Positions 38,701 to 46,631 of a stretch of DNA of 64,000 nucleotides are shown piece after piece; position 1 is the first letter of the stretch, and the number at the start of each line of letters is the position of its first letter. The stretch lies in contig DATLIY010000009.1 of the NCBI GenBank assembly GCA_035539175.1, forward strand, positions 186,001-250,000, read 5' to 3'. Origin of the DNA: Acidisarcina sp. GTDB taxonomy: Bacteria > Acidobacteriota > Terriglobia > Terriglobales > Acidobacteriaceae. A model generated the notes under the pieces. The model searched no databases, had not been told where the DNA came from, and saw nothing but the letters and a program-made list of their open reading frames with translations. The position numbers were made by a program, and so were the translations under genes.

Positions 38701-39141
38701 GGAAGACGTTGCCGTCTCAACCAGAGGTATAGCGTCGGTCACCGTTACGACCGTGGTCACTTCCCCGGGATTCAGCTTGAAGTTGAGCGCTTGAACCTGT
38801 GAAACCTCCAGGGTCAAGTTTTGCGTTACGCCTTGGAACCCCTGTGCGGCGACTTCTGCACGATAATTGCCACGCGGAAGAGCCGGAATGGTGAAGTTTC
38901 CTGCTGCGTCAGAGGTCGCGTGGAACACGGCTCCCTGGTCCACGTTGGTAACTGTTACTGAGGCGCCTGAGATGGCTGCACCGGATGCGTCGACGACCAG
39001 GCCTTGAATACGTGCCGTATCTGTCTGGGCATAGAGAGAAGGCAGCAGCACTATAGAAACGATGGCTAAGAACACTGCCATTAGAGCCTGCGGCAGGCCA
39101 AAACGACTTCGTTTGGCCGAGGGAATATGTCCCGTTGGCAT
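35767..39141 (-). CDS. Oar-like TonB-dependent receptor (starch locus)
   Basis: A 1124-residue outer-membrane receptor. A signal peptide (residues about 18-39, ending LYAQ) is followed by a carboxypeptidase-regulatory-like beta domain (about 42-125, ARIQGLVVDASGAAISGA), then a plug (ELPLNGRNFTQLALLNPG, with NYILDGIDNNE) and a large beta-barrel ending in the aromatic MAVRFTF. The Oar type takes up large substrates, using TonB energy, but has no SusD partner. AGGAGGAAA precedes the ATG. Its position between an amylase and a divergent sensor-regulator suggests an alpha-glucan substrate; that is inference. Confidence 0.92.
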   Translation of the reverse strand: MPTGHIPSAKRSRFGLPQALMAVFLAIVSIVLLPSLYAQTDTARIQGLVVDASGAAISGASVTVTNVDQGAVFHATSDAAGNFTIPALPRGNYRAEVAAQGFQGVTQNLTLEVSQVQALNFKLNPGEVTTVVTVTDAIPLVETATSSIGQVVQGRQVTELPLNGRNFTQLALLNPGVTRGQYGNSSSGVNGDAETFRNQENGGGAVSSNGLRQQANNYILDGIDNNEALVNTLVFFPNIDATQEFRVNTSVAPAEFGRAGGAIVQTSLKSGSNSIHGSAFEFARSSLFDANPNYAFFGASPAKALPFKRNEFGGSVGLPIFKNKLFVFGDYQGYREDTPLNAEIITVPTALMRTGNFTELSAYAAANPGKSTTNNPACAGGAPNVGAIYDPINCTPFAGNIIPQNRLNAAAVKYLNAYPLPNVPGTNDGTQNNYRTIRRQITHYNTFDTRLDWNASAHDQAFARFAYDQSAFTRTSRLAALPAGFASGDNTVHARGIAAGETHVFTSSVLNEFRIGYNRYTFTNAPVYSGIPISANLGIVNANRTSQLGGGALIGGYQNQLEYTGDYGKYAVPENTYQILDSVTLNRGSHLFKFGGSGIRRDVAFFRPIAGKGFFQIGNGDFTGYEVSELLAGFVDNYSIGAQSGFFGTRNYEVGFYGQDDWKVTRRLTLNLGVRYDIITYPTEEHNREAALNSQTGTIDLAGVNGVSRSINNTDYNNIAPRVGFAYDLYGNGKTVLRGGYGIFYFLDRGGIDNQFGQQVPFGGSVQYSASTGYRITFTGQGPQGNNDSRLATNALPLPGYPNFDPKNPPAGVNIFTTDRNNQIPSVQQYNLQLQQQIGPQTVVTVAYVGNKADHLATGYNYNTMTLAGGAQLFPKLGQVVAQFNNGTSHYDSLQLSINHRYSQGLTLTGSYTWAHNLDDSDGYLGFYAVSPLYVFNTKLNKGNSSLDQRNVFVASALYELPFGKNKMFGSNWNRTLDTIAGGWQLNTIVQAETGTPFSIVYPQYGGNFSLRASTNKTIAQPHSISGYYFDPSSFYKPALGTDGNVGRNYLHGPGFAQGDVSIFKNISLTERVKTELRAEAFNITNTPQFTNPDGNATDGNFGKISGTRQYSERQLQMAVRFTF

Positions 39142-39380
39142 TGCATTTCCTCCTATAAGGTACTTCTCGATGGCAGGCTTCTGGATTAATAACCTTCTAG
39201 AGCCTTGCCCGACTCTGAAGGAAACTCTTTACTTATTCCACTGACCATCCACAGTGCGCTAATTTAAGCTCAATTTGAGATATCCAGATAAGTATTTTTA
39301 AATGAATTACTTGCAATGATCTATCTCCACTAAATTGTGGCGATATTCAGTGTAATTTGCGGAATAGGTAAAATAGCCAG
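39142..39380. promoter_or_regulatory. Divergent promoter region of receptor and regulator
   Basis: 239 bases between divergent starts, AT-rich compared with its surroundings, with a small CTCAA-T-TTGAG inverted repeat near 39269. It must hold the promoters of both genes and probably the binding site of the regulator encoded at 39381. No precise -35/-10 pair is claimed. Confidence 0.5.
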
Positions 39381-41558
39381 GTGGTAAAACCTACCGAAGT
39401 GCCAACTCGCGTGCGGTTTGGTTTGTTTGAAGCGGATCTCAAATCCGGCGAGCTTCGCAGATCAGGGACGAAGATCCGAGTTCAGGGACAGCCCTTTAAG
39501 GTGCTGGCGATTTTGCTGGAGCAAGCGGGCGAAGTCGTCTCCCGGGAAGAACTCGAGCAGCGCATCTGGGGTTCGGACACAACGGTCGATTTTGATCACA
39601 GTTTGGGAATCGCCATCAATAAACTCCGGGACGCGCTGGGCGACTCAGCCGAGAATCCTCGCTTTATTGAGACCTTGGCTCGCCGCGGCTACCGCTTTAT
39701 CGCGCCGGTAAGTATTGAAGCCAGCACGAGCGTCGAACCGGCTGCCATCCCCCCACCGGCTCCCGAGGCACCGCAGCCACTCGTAGCGCTTGCAGAAGCC
39801 CCTGAAAAAGGGACAACTGCCAGGCCAGGCATCCTATGGAAGACGGCAACCTTATTATTAGTGCTTGCTCTGGGAGCTTGGATCGCCGCGGTTGCCTTCT
39901 GGCCGGAGCATGTAAAGATACGTCGAATCAGTGAGATAACCTACTCCGGCCAAGTGCTCGAGCCAAGCATCGACGTAGCACGCATCCCCACATTGGCAAC
40001 GGATGGAGCGCGGCTCTATTTTTCCCACGTAGACAATGGAAGGATTGTTCTTGCCAGCGCATTGGCAGCAAATGGCGAGATTCAGGAGTTCAAGCTGCCC
40101 TCTGAAATCGCGTCTCCAATCATCAGCGCGATCTCTCCGGACCAGGGGAGCCTGATTCTTCATAACGCTTCTCTGGGCGATCCTGAGCAATCGCTTTGGG
40201 TTGTTCCCACCACCGGCGGCAACGCCCGTCGAATCTCGGGTATTCTGGCGCACGATGCGGTTTGGACGCCAGATGGGAAACACCTCGTCTACGCCAATGG
40301 CAACGGCCTCTTCCTGGCCCAGGCTGACGGAAGCCGCCCACAGAAATTCGCCGATCTGCCTGGGTTTGGGTTCTGGCTTCGTTGGTCTCCCGACGGCAGC
40401 CGCCTCCGGTTCAGCATTCGCGACGCAGCCCACCAGACGATTTCTCTTTGGGAGCTGAATGCGAAGGGAGGCGATCTCCATCCGCTACTTCCAGGCTGGA
40501 GCGAAACCCCTTCCGAATGCTGTGGAAATTGGACTGCCGATGGCAAGTTCTTTGTCTTCCAATCGCGTCATGGGGGCCCCAGCGATCTGTGGGTACTGGA
40601 TGGCGGAAAATTCACGGGACACGATCCCAGGCAACTGACGAATGGACCACTGGATTTCCAATCTCCGGTAGGCGGTGTCCAGGGACACAGGATTTTCTTC
40701 GTCGGCTCAAACCCGAGCATAGATCTGCTGCAACTTGACGCCCGGGCTGGACGTTTTAAGCCGATTGAAGGCACATTGAGCCTGGCTGCCATGACGGCAT
40801 ACTCGCACGATGGCCGATGGGTGGCTTGGCTGAACCGCGCGGATGGATCGCTCTGGCGCAGCCGCATCGATGGCAGCGAGCGCCTGCAACTGACTTCGCC
40901 GCAGGTGCGCGTGTTCATGATGCGCTGGTCTCCAAACAACAAGCAGTTGGCCATTATGGCGCAGGAGCCGGGCAATCCATGGAAGATCTACTTGTTAAGC
41001 GCCGATGGTGGAGCGCTCGAACCTCTGCTGCATGAAAATACCAACGAGGCAGACCCCAATTGGTCGATCGATGGTCAGACAATCGTCTTTGGCAGGCTGC
41101 CGGAAAGAATGTCGGCAGAGCCAAAGCTGAAGGCTATCTATACGGTGGATTTGAAGAGCCGTCAGGTTACCGAGGTTCCGAACTCAAGAGGACTCTTCAG
41201 CCCCCGCCTCTCGCCTGACGGGCAATTTATCGCGGCGATGACGCTGTCGCAGAAGACGCTGATGCTGTTTGACCGCAAGACCCAGAAGTGGGCGACTCTT
41301 ACCGATCGTGCGGTTGCGGACCCGCAATGGGGACAGCAGGCGAAGAATCTCTACTTTCAGGATGGGCTTGAAGATGGCGAGCCAATCTATCGCCTCGACA
41401 TCGCGACACGGAAGATCGAAGCGGTCGCAAAACTAGATGACCTCCGCCCCCTCAACGCGCTGGACTACCGGCTGATCACGTTAGCTCCCGGTGATCTGCC
41501 TGTCGTAAGCGCCTCTACTTCTAATGTCAATCTCTATTCCATCAATCTGGACGAGTAA
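39381..41558 (+). CDS. Winged-helix (OmpR-type) membrane regulator with PD40/TolB propeller
   Basis: A 725-residue one-component membrane regulator of the CadC/ToxR layout. Residues about 10-110 are an OmpR-type winged helix (VRFGLFEADLKSGELRR, VSREELEQRIWG, NKLRDALGDS, LARRGYRFIAPV). A Pro/Ala-rich linker and one membrane span (about 155-175, LLLVLALGAWIAAVAFW) follow. The rest is a periplasmic PD40 beta-propeller with repeated WSPDGSRLRF-like units. The start is a GTG at 39381, the first start codon after an in-frame stop, with a poor binding site. The propeller may sense a sugar or receptor state and control the divergent TonB receptor and amylase. Such proteins are very numerous in acidobacteria. 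Confidence 0.87.
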   Translation: MVKPTEVPTRVRFGLFEADLKSGELRRSGTKIRVQGQPFKVLAILLEQAGEVVSREELEQRIWGSDTTVDFDHSLGIAINKLRDALGDSAENPRFIETLARRGYRFIAPVSIEASTSVEPAAIPPPAPEAPQPLVALAEAPEKGTTARPGILWKTATLLLVLALGAWIAAVAFWPEHVKIRRISEITYSGQVLEPSIDVARIPTLATDGARLYFSHVDNGRIVLASALAANGEIQEFKLPSEIASPIISAISPDQGSLILHNASLGDPEQSLWVVPTTGGNARRISGILAHDAVWTPDGKHLVYANGNGLFLAQADGSRPQKFADLPGFGFWLRWSPDGSRLRFSIRDAAHQTISLWELNAKGGDLHPLLPGWSETPSECCGNWTADGKFFVFQSRHGGPSDLWVLDGGKFTGHDPRQLTNGPLDFQSPVGGVQGHRIFFVGSNPSIDLLQLDARAGRFKPIEGTLSLAAMTAYSHDGRWVAWLNRADGSLWRSRIDGSERLQLTSPQVRVFMMRWSPNNKQLAIMAQEPGNPWKIYLLSADGGALEPLLHENTNEADPNWSIDGQTIVFGRLPERMSAEPKLKAIYTVDLKSRQVTEVPNSRGLFSPRLSPDGQFIAAMTLSQKTLMLFDRKTQKWATLTDRAVADPQWGQQAKNLYFQDGLEDGEPIYRLDIATRKIEAVAKLDDLRPLNALDYRLITLAPGDLPVVSASTSNVNLYSINLDE

Positions 41559-41585
41559 GCCGGGGTTGCAAGTACAACTCCGGCT
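41558..41585 (+). terminator. Hairpin after the regulator gene
   Basis: AGCCGGGGTTG pairs with CAACTCCGGCT (one G-T pair) around a six-base loop, starting at the last base of the stop codon. Only a short AT-rich tail (AGATTT) follows, so termination may be weak. The next gene is convergent. Confidence 0.6.
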
Positions 41586-41631
41586 AGATTTCCGTCATTC
41601 GCTCGCCGGATTCGCGCAAACGTTGGCGCAG

Positions 41632-42054
41632 TTAACGAATGATTTCCACCGAGCACTTGGCATGGCGGGCAACAAACTCCGCCACGCTCCCCAGCAGGAA
41701 CGTCTGAATGCCTCTCTGCCCATGCGAGCCAACCACGATCAGGTCTGCGTGCCAATCGGTTGCGGAAGCGAGGATTGTATCTCTCACATCGCCGACCACA
41801 ACCGCTGACTCGGCCTTGAACCCCGCACTTCGCAGTTCGCCTGCCACTTGCTCAACCCGCTTTCGTGCCGGCGCCTTCAGATCCTCCAGTTCGGGAGCGT
41901 AGCCTTCCGCCATCTCCGGAGGGGCCAAGGGTGCGATCGGCTGCAGGACATGCAAGACCCGGACCTCGGCATTCTCAACCCGAAACTGCGAAACCATGGT
42001 CGGTACGATCTGCTCGGATGACTTCGAATCGTCAATTGCCACTAAGATCTTCAT
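41632..42054 (-). CDS. Universal stress protein
   Basis: A 140-residue single-domain UspA-family protein. It opens with MKILVAIDDSKSSEQ and ends with the ATP-binding signature VGSHG-x2-G-x9-GSVAEFVARHA, so it probably binds ATP. The ATG at 42054 is chosen because it begins the conserved beta strand and has a GGGG stretch ahead; the ATG at 42069 has none. USPs of this kind belong to low-oxygen and stress regulons, and this one lies close to the P-type ATPase. Confidence 0.92.
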   Translation of the reverse strand: MKILVAIDDSKSSEQIVPTMVSQFRVENAEVRVLHVLQPIAPLAPPEMAEGYAPELEDLKAPARKRVEQVAGELRSAGFKAESAVVVGDVRDTILASATDWHADLIVVGSHGQRGIQTFLLGSVAEFVARHAKCSVEIIR

Positions 42055-42135
42055 GCCCCGCGCCCCCATAACAACAATAGGTTATGCCAATCTATGGTTG
42101 TGGAACGAAACAGTCGCAGATTTCTTGTGCTGCCT

Positions 42136-43614
42136 CTACTCGTGCGCTACTTTTGCTGATCCCACCACAGCGTGACCCGGAAAGATGCCGGGCACAATCT
42201 TGCCGTCGTCCACAACCACAGTCCCGCCAACGATCAGGTAATGCACACCCGTGCTGGGTTCCATGGGATGCTGGAATGTGGCACGGTCGGTGATGGTCAG
42301 CGGATCGAATACCACTATGTCGGCATCGGCTCCCTCCTGCAGGCGGCCCTTACGCTGCGCCGCTGGGGTGGAGCGTTCCAGCATCTGCGCCGGCATCAGA
42401 GTCATCTTGCGCAGCGCTTCCATCAACGAAAGCGTCTTCTTCTCGCGAACATACTGCGCCAGTACACGGGAGTAGGTGCCAGCGTTGCGGGGATGGCCTG
42501 GAGCGCCGTCGCTGGCGATCATCACCAGTGGGTCAGGAATGACTGTATCCACGATTGCCTGCGTGTTCGCAAATACCAGCACAGATTGAGGAGTGCTGGA
42601 ACGATGCAGCTCCTCGAAGCGCTGCTGCGTAAGGTGCTCTCCCGAATCGGGGATCACGAGATCGCCATAGTCGATGCCAAGCCTCTCGCGCCATCCGGGA
42701 TTGAACTGCGCCGTGTTGACCACGGTCATGCCGGCTATATATGGATAAGCCTCGGTAGTGACATCCACACCATGCGCGCGCGCCCCCTTTACCAGTGAGA
42801 GGCACTCTAAAGAGTCACGAAGACAGGTGCTGTTGATGTGGACGATGTGCAGCGGAGCCCCCGTAATGGCGGCTGCTCCAATCACTTCCTCCTCCGCTTC
42901 AATTGCCGAGCCTGGCTCAATCCTGCCAAAGCTCCGTAGATGGGTGTAGACCGGCAGCTTGCGCTCGGCTGCAACGCGGAACATGTCGATTACCTCGAGC
43001 CGTGTCGCGCCCGGAGTGTACTGAATTCCCATCCCGATACCGAGTCCGCCTGCTTCCAGCTCCGACCGCAGCCGCTGCTGGATCTGTGCGATCTGCTCCG
43101 GCGTGGCGGGCTGATTCGTTGCTGGCCCGCTCTGCGGCAGGATGTTGGGAATGCCAACACGAGGAGCAGTGACGGCACTGGGAAGAGGTGCGCCAAAGAC
43201 CAGGGCACGAGCTGCCGCATGACTGGCAGTCGTGCCGTAGTTTATGAGGGAGCGCCCTTCTTTATCTTTCAAAAACCACGCAACATCCGGCACTCCGATT
43301 TCCATCTCCAGCGCCGTCGTTACACCGTCGAGCGCCTTGACGCGCTGGCTATCGAGATCCTGGCCGTGCTGGTGCAGGTCGATAAATCCTGGTGCAACAA
43401 CCAGCCCATGAGCATCGACGACGCGGCGGCCCTGCAGCGGCTCAGAAGCAACGCGAACAATCCTGCCATCGCGGATGCCGACGTTTCGTACAGCATCCAT
43501 CTGTGTCTCCGGATCCATCACCCGACCACCTTGCAGGACCAGATCCAAATCCTGTGCGACAACAGAAACCGCTGTCAGGACAAAAAGACCGAAACTCAAA
43601 ATCAGCTTATGCAT
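42136..43614 (-). CDS. Secreted amidohydrolase (D-aminoacylase/dihydroorotase-like)
   Basis: A 492-residue amidohydrolase. A signal peptide (residues 1-20, ending SVVAQ) precedes the composite beta domain (LDLVLQGGRVMDPETQM). The metal-binding barrel has PGFIDLHQHGQD, where the usual HxH is HQH, then PVYTHLRSFG, LHIVHINSTC and MIASDGAPGHPRN near residue 385. The C-terminal beta part contains GRLQEGADADIVVFDP. D-aminoacylase or an N-acyl-amino-acid hydrolase is most likely; the substrate is not certain. It lies 66 bases downstream of nothing on its strand and is divergent from the P-type ATPase across a 282-base region with two palindromes. Confidence 0.87.
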   Translation of the reverse strand: MHKLILSFGLFVLTAVSVVAQDLDLVLQGGRVMDPETQMDAVRNVGIRDGRIVRVASEPLQGRRVVDAHGLVVAPGFIDLHQHGQDLDSQRVKALDGVTTALEMEIGVPDVAWFLKDKEGRSLINYGTTASHAAARALVFGAPLPSAVTAPRVGIPNILPQSGPATNQPATPEQIAQIQQRLRSELEAGGLGIGMGIQYTPGATRLEVIDMFRVAAERKLPVYTHLRSFGRIEPGSAIEAEEEVIGAAAITGAPLHIVHINSTCLRDSLECLSLVKGARAHGVDVTTEAYPYIAGMTVVNTAQFNPGWRERLGIDYGDLVIPDSGEHLTQQRFEELHRSSTPQSVLVFANTQAIVDTVIPDPLVMIASDGAPGHPRNAGTYSRVLAQYVREKKTLSLMEALRKMTLMPAQMLERSTPAAQRKGRLQEGADADIVVFDPLTITDRATFQHPMEPSTGVHYLIVGGTVVVDDGKIVPGIFPGHAVVGSAKVAHE

Positions 43615-43659
43615 GCTTCTCCATCTGGAATCGATTCTGGGGCTGCTGAAACTACAACT

Positions 43660-43674
43660 CTACACCGGGTGTAG
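43660..43674. promoter_or_regulatory. CTACACC-G-GGTGTAG palindrome
   Basis: A perfect 7-1-7 inverted repeat 46 bases before the amidohydrolase start, in the divergent intergenic region. The half-sites resemble TACA/TGTA operators of BlaI/MecI-type repressors but with wider spacing. No such repressor gene is next to it. Confidence 0.45.
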
Positions 43675-43751
43675 TAAGAGCATATCGCGCACCACGGCCC
43701 ACACAAATAATGCCCGGATCGCCTTGAAGCCCGGCTCTTGGAAGAGGTACG

Positions 43752-43765
43752 GTGATTGACATCAC
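43752..43765. promoter_or_regulatory. Crp/Fnr-type site between amidohydrolase and P-type ATPase
   Basis: GTGAT-TGAC-ATCAC, second copy of the motif seen upstream of pfkA. It lies about midway between the divergent starts (138 bases from the amidohydrolase, 132 from the ATPase) and could serve either promoter. Confidence 0.55.
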
Positions 43766-43896
43766 ATTGCCTGACCAGATTGCCCTGCAGACTGGCGTAT
43801 GCTGGCTGCGCACCGCATCCTAGAGATGCAGGTGCGATGGAATGCGGGTGCGGTTTGAGATATGAAGAGACTTCCTCCTGACCCTGTGAGGTTGAT

Positions 43897-46419
43897 GTGA
43901 CCTACCCTGGCGCAGTCGAACTACAGTCGAACCCGCGGATAGGACTTACCGACTCCGAAGCAAAAGAGCGGCTTCGCAAGTATGGACCGAATGAACTGCC
44001 CACTGGCCGCAAGGTCACTCTCCTCTCGATCACGCTCGGCACACTAAAGGAGCCGATGCTACTGCTCCTGGTAGCAACCGGCGTCGTTTACCTGCTCATT
44101 GGAGAATTGCGGGAAGCCGTCGCGATTATCGCCAGCATCCTGGTCGTCATTGGAATTTCCGTTTCGCAACGACAGAGAACCGAGCGCACGCTCGAAGCAC
44201 TGCGGGACCTTACAAGCCCGCGCGCGCTGGTGATCCGGGCCGAACGCACGCGGCGCATCCCCGCCAGGGAAGTTGTCGTGGGCGACATCGTCATTCTGAA
44301 CGAAGGTGACCGCATCGCTGCCGACGGCGAACTGCTCGAGAGCGTCTCGCTTGCCCTGGATGAATCCCTTCTTACTGGCGAGAGCCTTCCCGTCGAAAAA
44401 TCTGCTGCCGCCACAAGCTCGCTCAGGAGTGCGCCGGACCAGGCCAATGCGGTCTATGCCGGGACCCTGGTGATTCGAGGACATGGAATCGCAGTCGTGA
44501 CCGCGACCGGTGTGCAATCGGAAATTGGAAAGATAGGTGTGCACCTTCGCAATGCGGCGTCAGAACCGACCAGGCTCGAACGGGAAACAACCAGGCTGGT
44601 GCGCAGCTTTGGAATCCTGAGCCTTCTTGTCTGTGCTTTTTTGACCAGCATGTACGGCCTTCTCCGGGGCGATTGGACGAAGGGAATTCTTTCAGCGCTG
44701 GCGCTGGCCATCTCGATGGTTCCCGAAGAATTCCCCGTGGTCCTCTCCATATTTATGGCAATTGGCGCCTGGCGCATCTCTCAGAAGAAAGTTCTGACGC
44801 GGCGCTTCCCTGCTATCGAAATGCTCGGCGCGGCAACAGTTCTTTGCGTCGATAAGACCGGAACCCTGACGGAAAATCGAATGGCCGTGCAAGAGGTCTT
44901 CCTCGCCCCTCAGGCAGATGGAACCGCGGCCAGGGAGGAACTGCTAAACACCGCAGCGTTCGCGTCCGAGCGCAACACTGCAGATCCAGTGGACCGCGCT
45001 GTGCTCGCGGCCGCACCGCCAACCGAACCTCCGGGAAAGCTGATTCGGGAGTACCCATTGTCTTCCGAGAGCATGCTGGTTGCAAAAGCATACCTTGATG
45101 AATCCGGTGGCACGCTTGTGGCAGCCAAGGGTGCACCTGAGGAAATACTCCGGCTGTCGACGGCTACGACGCTGCATCGGGAGGCATACGAATCAGCATT
45201 GCAGCGCATGACGCAAAGCGGCATGCGTGTGATTGCGGTAGCAAGACAAAGAATGCAGGACGGCGCGCTTCCCGATGCGAAGACACAGTTGCAGCTTGAA
45301 GTACTGGGACTGATTGGGCTCGCGGATCCGATTCGATCCACCGTACCGGCGGCGGTAAAAGAACTTGCTGAAGCGGGGATCAGAGTCGTGATGATTACCG
45401 GCGACTATTCAGGAACCGCCAGCGCGATTGCCCTTCGAGCTGGACTGCTGAATCCGTATGACGTGACTACAGGAAGTTCCGTTGAGGCTCTGGATGACGC
45501 ATCGCTGCGAGCGTTGGTTCGCAGTTGCAATATATTCGCCAGAGTTCGGCCGGAACAAAAGCTGCGGCTGGTCAACGCACTCAAAGCAAATCAAGAAGTA
45601 GTAGCGATGACTGGGGACGGCGTAAATGATGCTCCCGCGATGAAGGCCGCACATATTGGCATCGCAATGGGCGCAAGAGGCTCCGATGTAGCCCGCGAGG
45701 CCGCAGCTCTGGTGCTAGCGGATGATGACTTTCCAGCTATCGTCGATGCGGTCCGGCTAGGAAGAATCATTTATGACAACCTCACAAAAGCGGTTCGCTA
45801 TATCTTTGCGGTGCACGTCCCCATCGCCGGCATGGCAGTCCTTCCTGTGCTATTCAATTGGCCAATCTTGCTGATGCCGCTACACATCGTTTTCTTCGAA
45901 CTCATCATTGACCCTGCATGCTCAATCGCCTTTGAAGCGGAACCGGGCGAACCCGGAATCATGCGCCGAAAGCCACGGCCCGAGCTGGCACGCCTCTATG
46001 ACAAATCGACGATCGGGATAGGACTGCTGCAGGGGCTGGGACTTTTCCTTGCCGTGCTCGGCGCATTTGTTCTGTCAATGCGTTGGGGAAGCGGTCCCGA
46101 AGATGCACGCGCGATTGCATTCACCGCGCTCGTGGCTGGAAATCTGGCCCTGATCTGGGCGAACCGGTCTGCCCTCAGAACAGTTCTGGAGACGCTTGGC
46201 ACGCGAAACGTAGCTCTATGGCTAGTCACACTGGGAACCGTCGCCACTCTGCTTCTCATCCTTTACGTACCGGGGCTGCGGGATGTCTTCGAGTTCTCGT
46301 TTTTGCACGCTCGCGATCTCCTCGTGGCCTTCGGGCTGGGGTTCGCGAGTATAGCCTGGTTTGAAGTGCTGAAGTTGATTCGTCGGCGGAAGGGCCTGCG
46401 GACACTGCAAAGTATTTGA
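43897..46419 (+). CDS. P2-type cation-transporting ATPase
   Basis: An 840-residue P-type ATPase that couples ATP hydrolysis to cation transport across the inner membrane. Visible parts are the N-terminal cation-ATPase domain (LTDSEAKERLRKYGPNELP), the actuator TGES, the phosphorylated D319 in CVDKTGTLTENRM, GDGVNDAPAM, and about eight to ten membrane spans. The M4 motif is PEEFP instead of the PEGLP of Ca2+ pumps, and M6 has IDPACSIAFEAEP, so the ion is uncertain. CtpF of the DosR regulon is a related P2 pump. The start is a GTG at 43897 with GAGG five bases ahead; an ATG two bases earlier stops immediately. Confidence 0.92.
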   Translation: MTYPGAVELQSNPRIGLTDSEAKERLRKYGPNELPTGRKVTLLSITLGTLKEPMLLLLVATGVVYLLIGELREAVAIIASILVVIGISVSQRQRTERTLEALRDLTSPRALVIRAERTRRIPAREVVVGDIVILNEGDRIAADGELLESVSLALDESLLTGESLPVEKSAAATSSLRSAPDQANAVYAGTLVIRGHGIAVVTATGVQSEIGKIGVHLRNAASEPTRLERETTRLVRSFGILSLLVCAFLTSMYGLLRGDWTKGILSALALAISMVPEEFPVVLSIFMAIGAWRISQKKVLTRRFPAIEMLGAATVLCVDKTGTLTENRMAVQEVFLAPQADGTAAREELLNTAAFASERNTADPVDRAVLAAAPPTEPPGKLIREYPLSSESMLVAKAYLDESGGTLVAAKGAPEEILRLSTATTLHREAYESALQRMTQSGMRVIAVARQRMQDGALPDAKTQLQLEVLGLIGLADPIRSTVPAAVKELAEAGIRVVMITGDYSGTASAIALRAGLLNPYDVTTGSSVEALDDASLRALVRSCNIFARVRPEQKLRLVNALKANQEVVAMTGDGVNDAPAMKAAHIGIAMGARGSDVAREAAALVLADDDFPAIVDAVRLGRIIYDNLTKAVRYIFAVHVPIAGMAVLPVLFNWPILLMPLHIVFFELIIDPACSIAFEAEPGEPGIMRRKPRPELARLYDKSTIGIGLLQGLGLFLAVLGAFVLSMRWGSGPEDARAIAFTALVAGNLALIWANRSALRTVLETLGTRNVALWLVTLGTVATLLLILYVPGLRDVFEFSFLHARDLLVAFGLGFASIAWFEVLKLIRRRKGLRTLQSI

Positions 46420-46427
46420 TTCCTGTG

Positions 46428-46461
46428 AACTTCCCTGGCCAAATGAGCCCGGGAGTTTTTT
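46428..46461 (+). terminator. Intrinsic terminator of the P-type ATPase gene
   Basis: AACT-CCC-GGGC-like arms (46428-46439 and 46447-46457, one bulged T and one T-G pair) around a seven-base loop, followed directly by a run of six T (46456-46461). It begins nine bases after the stop. Confidence 0.8.
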
Positions 46462-46475
46462 GATCTGCTCGATCT

Positions 46476-46489
46476 GTGATTCGCATCAC
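46476..46489. promoter_or_regulatory. Crp/Fnr-type site upstream of the Met-rich lipoprotein
   Basis: GTGAT-TCGC-ATCAC, the third copy. Here the symmetry extends to TCT/AGA on both sides, giving eight-base perfect arms with TGTGA-N6-TCACA, also the classical CRP consensus. It is 143 bases before the lipoprotein start and just after the ATPase terminator, so it serves the downstream gene. Confidence 0.6.
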
Positions 46490-46631
46490 AGACCATGAAG
46501 CATGCGAAGCTCACATTCAGAGTAGTGTGAGTCAATAGACTGATTCCCCGTTTGCTGACCAGACACGATTTCTGAAAGACTACTCAGCCCTATCTGCACC
46601 ACGCACTACCCTTAGCGAAATCAGGAAGAGC

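Noticed and set aside
36472-38802. 776-codon open frame on the plus strand
   Set aside because: Long, but wholly antisense to the TonB receptor; GC-rich codon bias opens this frame, and no motif or binding site is present.
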